Origin: Dolichospermum sp. DET69
Lineage (GTDB): Bacteria; Cyanobacteriota; Cyanobacteriia; Cyanobacteriales; Nostocaceae
Length of the DNA stretch: 64,000 nt
Direction of reading: 5' to 3'
NCBI GenBank assembly: GCA_017355425.1
Contig: CP070233.1
Coordinates: 1,901,501-1,965,500, forward strand
Position 1 is the first letter of the stretch, and every line of letters begins with the position of its first letter. Below the pieces are notes generated by a model, which did no database searches, was not told where the DNA came from, and saw nothing but the letters and a program-made list of their open reading frames with translations. Below, piece after piece: positions 44,841 through 54,530 of the stretch. The translations under genes and the position numbers were made by a program.

Positions 44841-45936
44841 AGCAATCAAATAAATCTCACAAATCATAGTTCAGATGTTTCTGTTCCCCTTGGGAAAAGA
44901 TGTCTGAACTGTGATTTTTATGATGAGTGTGATTAACGTGATTTTGTCATAGCAATCAAATAAATCTCACAAATCATAGTTCAGATGTTTCTGTTCTTTT
45001 TGAGGAAAAATGTCTGAACTGTGATTTTTATGATGAGTGTGATTAACGTGATTTTGTCATAGCAATCAAATAAATCTCACAAATCATAGTTCAGATGTTT
45101 CTGTTCTTTTTGAGGAAAAATGTCTGAACTGTGATTTTTATGATGAGTGTGATTAACGTGATTTTGTCATAGCAATCAAATAAATCTCACAAATCATAGT
45201 TCAGATGTTTCTGTTCTTTTTGGGGAAAAATGTCTGAACTGTGATTTTTATGATGAGTGTGATTAACGTGATTTTGTCATAGCAATCAAATAAATCACAC
45301 AAATCATAGTTCAGATGTTTCTGTTCTTTTTGAGGAAAAATGTCTGAACTGTGATTTTTATGATGAGTGTGATTAACGTGATTTTGTCATAGCAATCAAA
45401 TAAATCTCACAAATCATAGTTCAGATGTTTCTGTTCTTTTTGAGGAAAAATGTCTGAACTGTGATTTTTATGATGAATGTGATTAACGTGATTTTGTCAT
45501 AGCAATCAAATAAATCTCACAAATCATAGTTCAGATGTTTCTGTTCTTTTTGAGGAAAAATGTCTGAACTGTGATTTTTATGATGAATGTGATTAACGTG
45601 ATTTTGTCATAGCAATCAAATAAATCTCACAAATCATAGTTCAGATGTTTCTGTTCTTTTTGGGGAAAAATGTCTGAACTGTGATTTTTATGATGAGTGT
45701 GATTAACGTGATTTTGTCATAGCAATCAAATAAATCTCACAAATCATAGTTCAGATGTTTCTGTTCTTTTTGAGGAAAAATGTCTGAACTGTGATTTTTA
45801 TGATGAGTGTGATTAACGTGATTTTGTCATAGCAATCAAATAAATCTCACAAATCATAGTTCAGATGTTTCTGTTCTTTTTGGGGAAAAATGTCTGAACT
45901 GTGATTTTTATGATGAGTGTGATTAACGTGATTTTG
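44841..45936. repeat. Ten tandem copies of a 110-bp hairpin-bearing unit
   Basis: Units start at 44841, 44951, 45061, 45171, 45281, 45391, 45501, 45611, 45721 and 45831. The period is exactly 110 and the last copy lacks four bases. Units 2-10 are almost identical, and unit 1 differs in its loop. Each contains a 15-bp stem (AAATCATAGTTCAGA with TCTGAACTGTGATTT, one G-T pair) followed by a T run. The period is not a multiple of three and stops occur in all frames, so it is not coding. Unit spacing and internal hairpins exclude CRISPR. Confidence 0.97.
44861..44919 (+). terminator. Putative intrinsic terminator of the porin gene (first array unit)
   Basis: The stem of repeat unit 1 begins 24 bases after the porin stop and is followed by GATTTTTATG. 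This is the form of a rho-independent terminator, though the stem is long and AT-rich at its base. The inner loop of this unit also pairs (TTCCC with GGGAA). I suggest this is the parental unit that was amplified into the array. Confidence 0.5.
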
Positions 45937-45947
45937 AAAATGACAAC

Positions 45948-45979
45948 AAAAAGACCAGCCCCTCCCACAGGGCTGGCCT
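45948..45979 (-). terminator. Rho-independent terminator for the RqcH-like gene
   Basis: On the minus strand GGCCAGCCC pairs with GGGCTGGTC and is followed by TTTTTG. It lies 190 bases after the stop of the NFACT gene. The other side is T-poor on the plus strand but has A-runs, so action in both directions is possible. Confidence 0.7.
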
Positions 45980-46169
45980 ATAAAAAAACGTTGTTCGAGT
46001 TATCTTCTCAGTAGAGTCAAAACCAAATTGCGCGTTCCCAAAATTCAACGGGCAACTTTTATTAACAAGATTGTAACAGCCAGTACAGTTTTTTCATAAA
46101 AATATCTCAAAAAATATCTGCCCTTGGGTGAATAGGTTTTCTATTCTAGGGAAGATGATAGACTGACAA

Positions 46170-47915
46170 CTAACTAATAATTGGGCGCAGGCCCTGCGCC
46201 CCTACGTGTGGTTTTCCCCAAATAATAGTTTCATGTTTATAAATTACAAGTCCTGGTTTTGCTCCTTTGGGTTTATAAACGTGCTTGAGTTGGGTGTAAA
46301 CTACTGGTACTTGATCACTTTGACGGGCGCGACTGAAATAAGCAGCTAGATTAGCAGTAAATTGTAAATCGGCTTCTTCGGCAACTGTACCGGGTTCTAG
46401 ACGCAGTAGAACATGACTCCCCGGAATTTCTTGGGCGTGAAACCACAAATCATAGTCTCCAGCGACGCGGAATGTTAATTGATCATTTTGGATATTGTTG
46501 CGACCAATGAGGACTTCAAAGCCGCTAGGACTACGGTAACGATGAAAATTAGTGCCGGGGGTGTCATTGCTACTACGACTGCGATATCCTGGATCTTCTA
46601 GATATTTTTGCCCAATAAGTTCATCTCGGATTTCTTCTAGGGCCTGTAAATCTTCTGGATTTTGGTATTTGTCTATCTGAGAGATTGTCGCTTCTACTTG
46701 TTCGAGATAGTCAATTTCGGCTTGGACTGCAAATAGTAGGGGTTCGACAGCTCCACGGGCGCGTTTTAGCTTTTGGTTCTGTTTGTAAAGCTTTTGGGCA
46801 TTTTGGACGGCGTTTTTATCTGGTAAAAGAGCGATCGCAATTGGCTGTTCAGTTTCAAAATCTGGTAAACTAATTTCCTGCATTCCTGGTTTCCAGTGTT
46901 GCAGGTTAGCCATTAATAAATCAGCTTTTTGACGATATTCCTCAGCTTGATCTGATTGTTGCAAGCGATCGCTAAAAGTTTTCCTTTTGACGCGTAACTT
47001 AGTTAAAATATTTAACAATTTCTGACTTAACTGATGACGCAGTTGCACAAATACCTGTTCATTCAGTTGGTCAGTATAGTAACGGTAAAGTAACTCTTGA
47101 ATATTCTTGGTTGGTGCGATTCCACCCCAACCCATAACTGTATATCCATTTTCTGTCCAAGCAGGTTGAAATTTACCAACATCTAAAGCTTGTAACCATT
47201 CTTGCCAGCGTTGAAATAAACTTTGCCAATTCTGGGGAGTAAGTGCATCTGTGTTGGTATCTGATGCAATATTGGCCGCGAAAAGCATGGTATCTAGCAA
47301 AGCCGAACTTAAACCACTATAACTTTTAAGTAACTGGCGTTTAATTCCCCCAGGGACTAAACTTACTCTTTCTTGCCAGCGTTCAAGAGATTCGCTTAAA
47401 TTGGGGATTTTCCCTGGGAGTTTCGGTGGTGTTTCATAATTTTGTCCGGTTTGAATGGGACGAACGCTAGATTGTTGCTGACTAACTTGATGGGCAGCGG
47501 TGATAATTTCATTACTAGCATCAGTTAAAATTACATTACTATATTTGCCCATCACTTCCGCATAAACGTGATAAAGAGCATCCTCTCCAGGACGACGGGC
47601 AAATTGTAAATCAATAACCCGTTCCCAAGGGGAAATAGCCTCAATTCCCACTAAAGCCAACCCACCTAATTGATGTCTCAACTGTTGACTAAAAGTAAAA
47701 GTATCGGGGGCGCGTGGTGGTGGTTCACTAATACAAATATGTGCGGCTTGGGGATGCCAGGAAATATCCAGCCAAACCCGTTGATTTAAGGTTCGTAAGG
47801 CAATAGCAATGGTAAAGCGATCGCGTTGATATACTTGTTCTATGCGTGCAGGTAACCAATTTGCGCGGATTTCGCCACAAGCGGCGGTTAAAGCGGTAAA
47901 GTCCAGGGGTTGCAA
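46170..47915 (-). CDS. rqcH: NFACT family ribosome quality control protein (RqcH/Rqc2-like)
   Basis: A 581-residue protein with the NFACT-N domain ('MQPLDFTALTAACGEIRANWLPARIEQVYQ'), two helix-hairpin-helix and coiled-coil regions in the middle, and the C-terminal NFACT-R domain ('YRSPSGFEVLIGRNNIQNDQLTF', 'DYDLWFHAQEIPGSHVLLRL'). RqcH binds stalled 50S subunits and adds alanine tails to nascent chains. In cyanobacteria it was long annotated as fibronectin-binding protein. The last residues ('GAQGLRPIIS') come from a gggcgcaggccctgcgccc repeat that forms the 3' end of the gene. Confidence 0.92.
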   Translation of the reverse strand: MQPLDFTALTAACGEIRANWLPARIEQVYQRDRFTIAIALRTLNQRVWLDISWHPQAAHICISEPPPRAPDTFTFSQQLRHQLGGLALVGIEAISPWERVIDLQFARRPGEDALYHVYAEVMGKYSNVILTDASNEIITAAHQVSQQQSSVRPIQTGQNYETPPKLPGKIPNLSESLERWQERVSLVPGGIKRQLLKSYSGLSSALLDTMLFAANIASDTNTDALTPQNWQSLFQRWQEWLQALDVGKFQPAWTENGYTVMGWGGIAPTKNIQELLYRYYTDQLNEQVFVQLRHQLSQKLLNILTKLRVKRKTFSDRLQQSDQAEEYRQKADLLMANLQHWKPGMQEISLPDFETEQPIAIALLPDKNAVQNAQKLYKQNQKLKRARGAVEPLLFAVQAEIDYLEQVEATISQIDKYQNPEDLQALEEIRDELIGQKYLEDPGYRSRSSNDTPGTNFHRYRSPSGFEVLIGRNNIQNDQLTFRVAGDYDLWFHAQEIPGSHVLLRLEPGTVAEEADLQFTANLAAYFSRARQSDQVPVVYTQLKHVYKPKGAKPGLVIYKHETIIWGKPHVGAQGLRPIIS

Positions 47916-48079
47916 AACAATTACCCCTTTTTGGCTATAAAATTACTTTCTTTAGTATTTTCCTGGTTCATTAAATAAATATTTTTGGGGTTCTTCTTTA
48001 TATGTTCCCTGATTTCAGATAAAAATTTTGGATTTTGCATCTTTAATCCAAAATCCAAAATTTAAAATCTAAAATTCGG

Positions 48080-48376
48080 TTATCCTTGCCATGGTGAAGG
48101 GATAGGTGTAGTAGAAATCACCTTTTCGGCCATTAATCTTACAGCACTTCTTCCACAACTGGGACATTCCACCTCTAAATACTGTGAAGATGATACATCT
48201 ACCTCACATAATATCCCTTGTTTGCAGTGCCAACACTCACAAATCACCCTGCATACTGGTTCGTTGCAGTCAAGGATCTTGACGTGCTGAAAATTTTGGG
48301 ATTCGCTTTCTTGTTTCCTGGGTTTCGGGAATTTTTTGATTTCTTGAACTTCCATCATTTTACCGTCTAACTGCAA
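48080..48376 (-). CDS. Small protein with a zinc-ribbon-like cysteine set
   Basis: A 98-residue protein (perhaps starting at the second Met pair, 48358). It has 'CNEPVCRVICECWHCKQGILCEVDV' and 'VECPSCGRSAVRLMAEKV'; the CxxC pairs 'CWHC' and 'CPSC' suggest a zinc ribbon. I do not recognise the family. It lies alone, upstream of a mobile-element remnant. Confidence 0.55.
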   Translation of the reverse strand: MQLDGKMMEVQEIKKFPKPRKQESESQNFQHVKILDCNEPVCRVICECWHCKQGILCEVDVSSSQYLEVECPSCGRSAVRLMAEKVISTTPIPSPWQG

Positions 48377-48425
48377 GTATGTTTAGAGCTTACTTGATGC
48401 TTTCCTATCTTACAACTATGCACTA

Positions 48426-48990
48426 TTGACACTCTCAGGGAAGACAGCCATTGAGATTCTACTGACAGAATTAGATTAAGAGTTTAGTTTAATCTAATCT
48501 CGCTGCGACCGCCAAACGCCGCCTAGACGCTCAAAACAACTGCCAATCAAGGTGTTGAGATTGCGCTTACTTTTATTGTTTTTGTGAATCCATCACTAAG
48601 CCAAGACTTGGTACGCTCCACACTCTGCCATTACTCGCTCTTTCAAGTCATACTGCCGTTAGGGCTTGAACCTAACCGTTGTTTCTTATGAGCCGGGATT
48701 TCTCCGTACTAGGATGCTTCAACACATAGATGTTTTTTGTTCTTACTCACAATTTAATTTTCAGAGGGAACAGGGAATAGGCACACCGGAACAGGAAAAA
48801 CTCATGTTTAAAAACATGAGATTGAAATAATGACACTGTTTTTTTTCGGGCTACGCATCTTAAAAAACATCTTTTTTTTGACTGAAGCTCTAAACTGGTG
48901 CAAATGAGTGTTTCTTATTTCCAGTTAAGAGTTCCCTGTTCCCTTCTATTGTAACATACAACAGGGATTAAAATCCCTCGTGTCGCTTAT
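48426..48990 (-). mobile_element. IS200/IS605-like remnant without transposase
   Basis: The left border TTGACACTCTCAGGG equals the border of the tnpB element at 15.3 kb, with a CTCA...TGAG hairpin at 48434-48455. At the right lies the perfect palindrome AGGGATTAAAATCCCT (48965-48980) followed by CGTGTCGCTT, as at 16602 and 9586. The interior of about 300 bases is not protein coding, has several inverted blocks ('agattaagag', 'gtttaatctaatct'), and could be an omega-RNA-like or satellite sequence. A second repeat (48760-48955) lies within it. Confidence 0.5.
48760..48955. repeat. 196-base dispersed repeat, copy 1
   Basis: Starts 'ttcagagggaacaggga' and ends 'ccctgttcccttctattg'. The interior has 'aactcatgtttaaaaacatg' hairpins, 'gacactgttttttttcgggc' and 'tacgcatct'. 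The copy at 58473-58665 is about 90 percent identical by eye. The outer parts are inverted 'gaacaggga' and 'tccctgttc' blocks, so it resembles a non-autonomous mobile repeat. Confidence 0.75.
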
Positions 48991-49031
48991 TCTTACTTTT
49001 TGCCTCTTGTCTATTTCCTGTTGCTTGTTTC

Positions 49032-50300
49032 CTATTTACTAACCAATGCAGGTTGTCTGACAGACTGCTGCAACAGTTGGGTATATAGCTCATCTAGCTG
49101 ACTAGCTACACCATTCCAGCTAAATTTATTGATAACACGACTTTTAGCAGCTTTCCCCAATTTTTGCTGCCATGCAGGATGACTGAGAATTTTATCAATA
49201 GCATGATTAAAAGCCGGGACATCTTGCGGCGGTACTAATAAACCAGTTTCTTCATTGACAACGGTAAATTGCAGCCCACCGACATCACTAGCCACAACAG
49301 GTGTACCACAGACCATAGCCTCAATTGCTACTAATCCAAAGGGTTCGTAGTGACTGGGAACAACACAAACATCAGCAGCGGCATAATAAGCTGGTAATAT
49401 CTCTCGACTCAGACAACCAGGAAAGGACGTGCATTCACTCATCCCTAATTCGTTGACAATTGCCTCAATGCGATCGCGCTCTTGACCATCACTATTTCCA
49501 GGTGTACAACCACCACCAATAATCAACTGCAATTGTTTTGATTCATAAAACTTAGATTCACCCATTGCCCTTACTAAGGTTTCTATGCCTTTACGAGGGT
49601 CAAATCTCCCCACATATAACACCACTTTAGCTTCTGGATCAATTCCTAAAGTAGCTCTTGCGGCTTGTTTTTCCACTGAACCAAATTGTTGAATATCTGT
49701 CCCACAGGGAATAATATCAATTTTACCTTTCTGGGAAACAAGCGATCGCATATGTTCCTGTTCTTGGGGACTGGTAGCAACAATTCTTTCTGCTGTTTCT
49801 AATACTTCTTTTTCTACTATTAAACGTTGACTTGCTACCAGAGGAATATTTTCTATGGTGTTGTATTTGATCACTCCTAAAGAATGGTAGGTATGAACCT
49901 GTTTAGTTCCTTGTCTAATATTTAATTCCATTCCTACCCAACCAGATAACCAATAGTTAGTATGAACTAAATCATATTTAATCCCGGCTTCTTTTTGGAA
50001 TTTAATTAACTGATCTACAAATTCTGGCAAATGCTTAAAGCCCTGATCTCTTGGCACAAATTCCACAGGACCTGCTGTTAAACGAATAGTCCGACAATTA
50101 GAGTTATGTTGAACTATCGTTTCTTGATCAGCACTAACTTTCCGACTAAACATATCCACTTGCCATCCTAGCTGTGCTAGGGATTCACCCACTTGGCGGA
50201 CATAAACATTTTGTCCTCCTGCTTCTTCTCTGCCTATTTCAATTGCTGGATCACCGTGAACTGAAATTAAAGCAATCTGTTTTTTAGTGGTAGCTTTCAT
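49032..50300 (-). CDS. Glycosyltransferase family 4, sucrose-phosphate-synthase-like
   Basis: A 422-residue GT-B enzyme. 'ISVHGDPAIEIGREEAGGQNVYVRQVGESL' is the N-terminal glucosyl-acceptor region found in sucrose synthase and sucrose-phosphate synthases, and 'FDPRKGIETLVRAM' and 'PSHYEPFGLVAIEAMVCGTPVVASDVGG' (EX7E) form the UDP- or ADP-glucose site. Its size agrees with the minimal SPS of filamentous cyanobacteria, which lacks the phosphatase-like extension. Sucrose is a compatible solute and a carbon carrier to heterocysts in such organisms. Another acceptor in this subfamily cannot be excluded. Confidence 0.72.
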   Translation of the reverse strand: MKATTKKQIALISVHGDPAIEIGREEAGGQNVYVRQVGESLAQLGWQVDMFSRKVSADQETIVQHNSNCRTIRLTAGPVEFVPRDQGFKHLPEFVDQLIKFQKEAGIKYDLVHTNYWLSGWVGMELNIRQGTKQVHTYHSLGVIKYNTIENIPLVASQRLIVEKEVLETAERIVATSPQEQEHMRSLVSQKGKIDIIPCGTDIQQFGSVEKQAARATLGIDPEAKVVLYVGRFDPRKGIETLVRAMGESKFYESKQLQLIIGGGCTPGNSDGQERDRIEAIVNELGMSECTSFPGCLSREILPAYYAAADVCVVPSHYEPFGLVAIEAMVCGTPVVASDVGGLQFTVVNEETGLLVPPQDVPAFNHAIDKILSHPAWQQKLGKAAKSRVINKFSWNGVASQLDELYTQLLQQSVRQPALVSK

Positions 50301-50966
50301 AGATTTGTTATGTTCCTGATTTTAACAAGATAGAAGGGAGGTTTCAACTTGCACTTATTAAACTGAAATCTGTGTTTTTTGAGGGAACTTTGAATAATTA
50401 ATATTTATTCTATTTTAATTATTGCCAAAATATTGGTTATTTTCCCCCACGTTCTATATTTATACTTAATACCTTTGATAGATATTTTTATCTATCTTTT
50501 TATATGGACAAGCGAATATTATCTATCATGATATATTAGTTAATCAATGATAAAACCTATCTGAAGTAGCAACGCCACATCTTAAGTTAGATATTTACAG
50601 TTCATTATTTACAAAGTTCAAGCAATCAAAATAATTTTCATTAAAGTAAACACACCAAAATTAAATTGCCGAAAATATCACCTTAATTGCCGTCATTTTC
50701 AAAAGCACTGATCTAATAAAGATAAGTGTATTGGCTTATACTATTCCTACATTGTCAGAATTTTTGTTAATTTAGATACAGTTTTAGCAAAAAATCACAA
50801 ATTTCGTGTAATTACACTGTCAAACCTCAAAAATTGCCAAAATAAATAGTGCAGATAACCTTATATGGCTACCTGCACTGTCTGTTGATCCTATTGAGAA
50901 AGAAATTTCTACACGCTGATGCCGATACACAATAAGCTTTAAGAATTACTCTCAAAACAAATTGAT
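50301..50966. other. Gene-free AT-rich upstream region
   Basis: I see no credible gene in this stretch of 660 bases. It is AT-rich with no strong repeats, and would hold the promoter region of the SPS-like gene. Two very short frames near 50.9 kb are not protein-like. Confidence 0.6.
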
Positions 50967-51250
50967 TAAGAGACTTCCAATTAAAAAAATATCCCAAATT
51001 TTCTTGTGGTGCGGGCATCTTGCCCGCTAATAATACAAGGACGGGCAAGATGCCCATCCCACAAAATTGGATAATCTTTTTTGTGGAGTTCTCTAAGAGA
51101 CTTCCAATTAAAAAAATATCCCAAATTTCTTGTGGTGCGGGCCGAAAAGTCCCCTAATAATACAAGGAAGGACCAGATGCCCATCCCACAATATTGGATA
51201 GCGTAGAACTAGCGCTACTGCAAGCAGGTCATCTTTTTTGTGTAGTTCTC
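50967..51250. repeat. Two tandem copies of a 127-base hairpin repeat, one with an insert
   Basis: Copy 1 (50967-51093) and copy 2 (51094-51250) both begin 'taagagacttccaattaaaa' and end 'gttctctaa', with gggcatcttgcccg and cgggcaagatgccc hairpins. Copy 2 has a 30-base insertion ('gcgtagaactagcgctactg' then 'caagcaggtc') between ggata and atcttttt. Overlapping short frames on the minus strand are translations of the repeat. Confidence 0.85.
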
Positions 51251-51262
51251 TAAACAGATAAT

Positions 51263-51805
51263 TTAGTTGGTAGTTTGTGCAGCCAACATCTGTTTTAGCT
51301 TTTCTAAATCCGCTGCCCAACGTGGATCTGGACGAAAAGCTTCGTTATCAACGCTAGTAGCAGTCTCACGCGCACCACCACCGCTACCACGGCGAGATTT
51401 TTTGTTTCTATCCCGATCTCGATCCCGATCTCGACGGCCGCCTTCTTTGCTACCAGCAGGAACAGGAGAACTACTACCGCTACTACCTTGGATTACTGGT
51501 TTGGGGACTGGTGGTTGTTGTTGTTGTTGTTGTTCGTCACCTTCCTCACCTTTAGTCCGTGGTAAAGCCTTTTCTAGCTTGATGGGTGTATCTTTGAACA
51601 TTTGACCATTATATTTTTCAATAATTTGATCTGCTTGTTCGTCATTATTCACCGTTAAAAAACCAAAACCACGGCATTTGCCTGTTTTACGGTCTTTAAT
51701 TAGTTTAGTGGTGACAGCATCGCCTTCTTCTGCAAACACAGCTTGCAAATCTTGACGATCTATTTCTTCCTTGGGCAAATTTCCTATATATAGGCGAATG
51801 GACAT
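51263..51805 (-). CDS. RRM-type RNA-binding protein with long basic tail
   Basis: A 180-residue protein. Residues 1-85 are a single RNA recognition motif with RNP2 'RLYIGNL' and RNP1 'KCRGFGFLTV'. Cyanobacterial Rbp proteins are often about 100 residues with a glycine-rich tail, whereas here the tail is longer: a QQQQQQ run, serine/glycine segments, a 'RRDRDRDRDRNKKSRRG' basic-acidic repeat and a conserved-looking end ('FRPDPRWAADLEKLKQML'). It is likely cytoplasmic and involved in mRNA localisation or cold response, as known for the family. Confidence 0.9.
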   Translation of the reverse strand: MSIRLYIGNLPKEEIDRQDLQAVFAEEGDAVTTKLIKDRKTGKCRGFGFLTVNNDEQADQIIEKYNGQMFKDTPIKLEKALPRTKGEEGDEQQQQQQPPVPKPVIQGSSGSSSPVPAGSKEGGRRDRDRDRDRNKKSRRGSGGGARETATSVDNEAFRPDPRWAADLEKLKQMLAAQTTN

Positions 51806-52257
51806 GGACTATACCTCTAGATTGGGATTAAACAGGGCAAGACAAAAACAATCAATTGGCTTTGGTTTTTGAATAAATACTATGGACTAAAACTGCCACA
51901 AACCAATTTCTGCAATCCGATATTGTAGCGTGGCTTAAGCCATGCTATCAACTTATAGAATACAGTTTTTTGTTGGGATCAAGCTTATTTGGCACGAAAG
52001 CGCGTATGCACCCGTGGCCTAATATGACTTTAATTTTAGAAATTGTTAATTTAATAGCCAACTATCCACCACAGTAAATTCATTCTTGTCAATTCTTGCC
52101 CGCAGAACAAAATACCATTGCTTAACATTATCATGGTACTTTCCACGTAGCTAGTTCAGCAGAAACTTTTCCGCTCATAGCCAATAGTATTATCTAATCG
52201 TAACATAAAACACATTTTTAAAGCAAGAGGCAAAAAGCATAGAGAAGATGATTTTTC
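51806..52257. other. Gene-free region upstream of the RRM gene
   Basis: About 450 bases without a credible gene. It probably carries the promoter and a leader for the RRM gene. A dispersed 'gcgtggcttaagccatgcta' palindrome is seen near 51930. I see no defined structure otherwise. Confidence 0.5.
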
Positions 52258-54384
52258 CTACTGACCAGTGAGCATAATATAAGCACCCCATGCTTGGGCA
52301 ACAACTGCGATGACAGTAGACCAAATAGGATGAGGGCTATTAATTTTTTTGCCACTTTGAGTTTCTAGGGTTTGGATATCAATCCAAGGACTTGCCCCCC
52401 GTCGTAACCAACCTGTAACTGTGATTTGTCTGCCAATCAAGTCTTGAGGATTGAATGACTTTCCTAACCAGGGAATATGATGTAATTTCATTAAACCTTG
52501 GCTAGTTTGTAGAATTAGGTCTTGCGCTAAACAATTACCAATTCCAGGACGGCCTAACAGTTTACCAGTAAAACAGACTCTAATGCTATCAATTGGTAAA
52601 ATAGCGGGATCTGCCAATAGGTTGGTGAAGTTTTCGTTTTTTTGAACATTAACAGGCGTAATATCGGGAAATAAAGCATTTATCCGCATGACTGTACCAA
52701 TGCTAAAGCCGATCAACATACAACCTGTAACAAAAGACCAATTGTCATAAATCCACTTCAAGTTTAACAAATGTAAGCTGTATGCTGTTTGCCAAATTAA
52801 CCAAATCAGACTAGCAAACACAACACCAAGGGGGATTCCCAACCAAGGAGCAATTTGTAAACAAAAGGCTTGGGGCTTAATCAGAATGGGTTGTGGTGGA
52901 TTTGTTTGATATAATTCACTGTCTAAATGCCAATGGCGAGCTATTTGACAAAGATGTTCGATGCGATCGCCCATTGCCGGATGACAACTGTTGATGGTAA
53001 ACCATTGGCGGTAGGGATGAAAATTTTCCCACTTGAAAAATGATTCAAAAGGTAGATGTCCGGCGGCACTGCCTAGAACTATGCTGTGTTGATATGCAAC
53101 AGGGGCGAGAAGATTCAGGCTTTCTAACTGCCAACAGGTTTGTTCTTTGAGTCCGACATCATGAGCTACACCAATGGATATTTTTAGTAAGGCGCGAATT
53201 AATCCATTGGGATTACCAGTGATTTCGGCAGACAGGCGATCGCTATGGTAAAGCCGCAATCGGGAGTTAAGCAAGGCTGTACCCGTGAACAGACACCAAC
53301 TCATATAGCTAATGGCTGCTAAAACTGTAGCAGGCCAAAGCCAAATTTTACTTTGATGTTGATTTCCCCAAACTGATATTTGCTGGTATATTCCATAGAA
53401 TGGCATTGTCACCAGTAAAACTAGGGACATCACCCCAAAATCCCAACGACCCAATTGCCCTAAAGATAAAGCATAGATGGCAGCTATTTCATCATCTGCC
53501 AGTTGTTGTAATAAACCTTGACTAACAGTGATTCTGGCTGTGCGGGGTAGGTTGCCATAACTGATGATCATGGGGGCAGAAATTGGTAAGATTCTTAGTT
53601 GGGGGGTTGGCCAGTGCTGCTGTTGACAGGCGCGTTGTAATACCCTTAATGTTTCTCGGCTGTAGGAATTTAATTTCTCTTTGGTTAACTCTTCTTGACC
53701 AGAAAATCTTGTTAGTACCCAGTCGAGTAACCAAGGGGAGAATACCATCAAGATGATAAATAGTCCTAAAAGTAAGTTACTAGGATCACGATATAATATC
53801 TGGATGGGTTCTAAGTATGGCAGTTGATATAAAATTTGATTAATTGAAACCAGTACCAATTTTAGCAGCTCTCGTCCCATCCAAAACAGTGCTATGAATG
53901 TGAAGATGGCAAGTAGTCGGGAAGGGATAATATTCGGCTTGCGGAGGGGTTGCCAGACTTTAGCACGCCTAGCATTTCGCCAATATATACTAACGGGTTT
54001 GATATTGGTGTCACCATCAGCACCAACATAAGCGGTTTGTGGCTGTTGTTGGGCAGGATTTGAACTGGTAACAAGTTGAGTATTAGTTTTGCGGGATTTT
54101 TTCTGCTGGTTTTTGCGTTTATGCAGGTGTTCAAGAGCAAGTATTGCCCACTCTTGAACTCGAGGATTACTATTAGCAATTAGATTTTGGCACAGAGCGA
54201 TCGCCTTAGAGACTTCACCAGTGCGGGCATAGGACATAACTAACCCCACTTGTGCCTGTAAACAAATCTTTTTTTCGCTTTGTTCTTTGGCCAGTGGTTC
54301 CAGGTTAGCGATCGCTGTATAGTAATTCCCCTGCTTGAGGGCAGCTAAACCAGCCTCTAAACATGATTCAGCGTGGGAAGGCAT
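52258..54384 (-). CDS. M48-peptidase-like membrane protein with degenerate active site
   Basis: A 708-residue protein (ATG at 54384; the longer frame would start at a TTG). The N-terminus has TPR-like helices ('CLEAGLAALKQGNYYTAIANLEPLAKEQ'). Then come two membrane helices, an M48 (HtpX/Oma1-like) domain, further helices and a C-terminal beta-rich domain ('SIRVCFTGKLLGRPGIGNCLAQDLIL'). Where the HExxH motif should be, the sequence is 'LADDEIAAIYALSLGQLGRWD': H, E and H are replaced by L306, S307 and Q310. The third ligand site ('RLYHSDRLSAEITGNPNG') also lacks its glutamate. It cannot bind zinc in the normal way and is probably a pseudopeptidase. Confidence 0.75.
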   Translation of the reverse strand: MPSHAESCLEAGLAALKQGNYYTAIANLEPLAKEQSEKKICLQAQVGLVMSYARTGEVSKAIALCQNLIANSNPRVQEWAILALEHLHKRKNQQKKSRKTNTQLVTSSNPAQQQPQTAYVGADGDTNIKPVSIYWRNARRAKVWQPLRKPNIIPSRLLAIFTFIALFWMGRELLKLVLVSINQILYQLPYLEPIQILYRDPSNLLLGLFIILMVFSPWLLDWVLTRFSGQEELTKEKLNSYSRETLRVLQRACQQQHWPTPQLRILPISAPMIISYGNLPRTARITVSQGLLQQLADDEIAAIYALSLGQLGRWDFGVMSLVLLVTMPFYGIYQQISVWGNQHQSKIWLWPATVLAAISYMSWCLFTGTALLNSRLRLYHSDRLSAEITGNPNGLIRALLKISIGVAHDVGLKEQTCWQLESLNLLAPVAYQHSIVLGSAAGHLPFESFFKWENFHPYRQWFTINSCHPAMGDRIEHLCQIARHWHLDSELYQTNPPQPILIKPQAFCLQIAPWLGIPLGVVFASLIWLIWQTAYSLHLLNLKWIYDNWSFVTGCMLIGFSIGTVMRINALFPDITPVNVQKNENFTNLLADPAILPIDSIRVCFTGKLLGRPGIGNCLAQDLILQTSQGLMKLHHIPWLGKSFNPQDLIGRQITVTGWLRRGASPWIDIQTLETQSGKKINSPHPIWSTVIAVVAQAWGAYIMLTGQ

Positions 54385-54530
54385 ACAATTTTTGGTACTC
54401 CAATCTGTTTTGGGTGACAAGTAGCACTAAATTGAGATGCCCTGATAATGGGAAGGAGTCAGGAAGAAGGAGTTAATGAACCACGTTCGCGCAAGCGTCC
54501 CGTCAGGGATAGGAACGAAGAACACGAAGG

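Noticed and set aside
44841-45936. Possible CRISPR array
   Set aside because: The units are contiguous and identical over 110 bases without variable spacers, and no cas gene is near.
50869-51320. Three overlapping minus-strand frames of 62-70 residues
   Set aside because: They are read-throughs of the tandem 127-base hairpin repeat.
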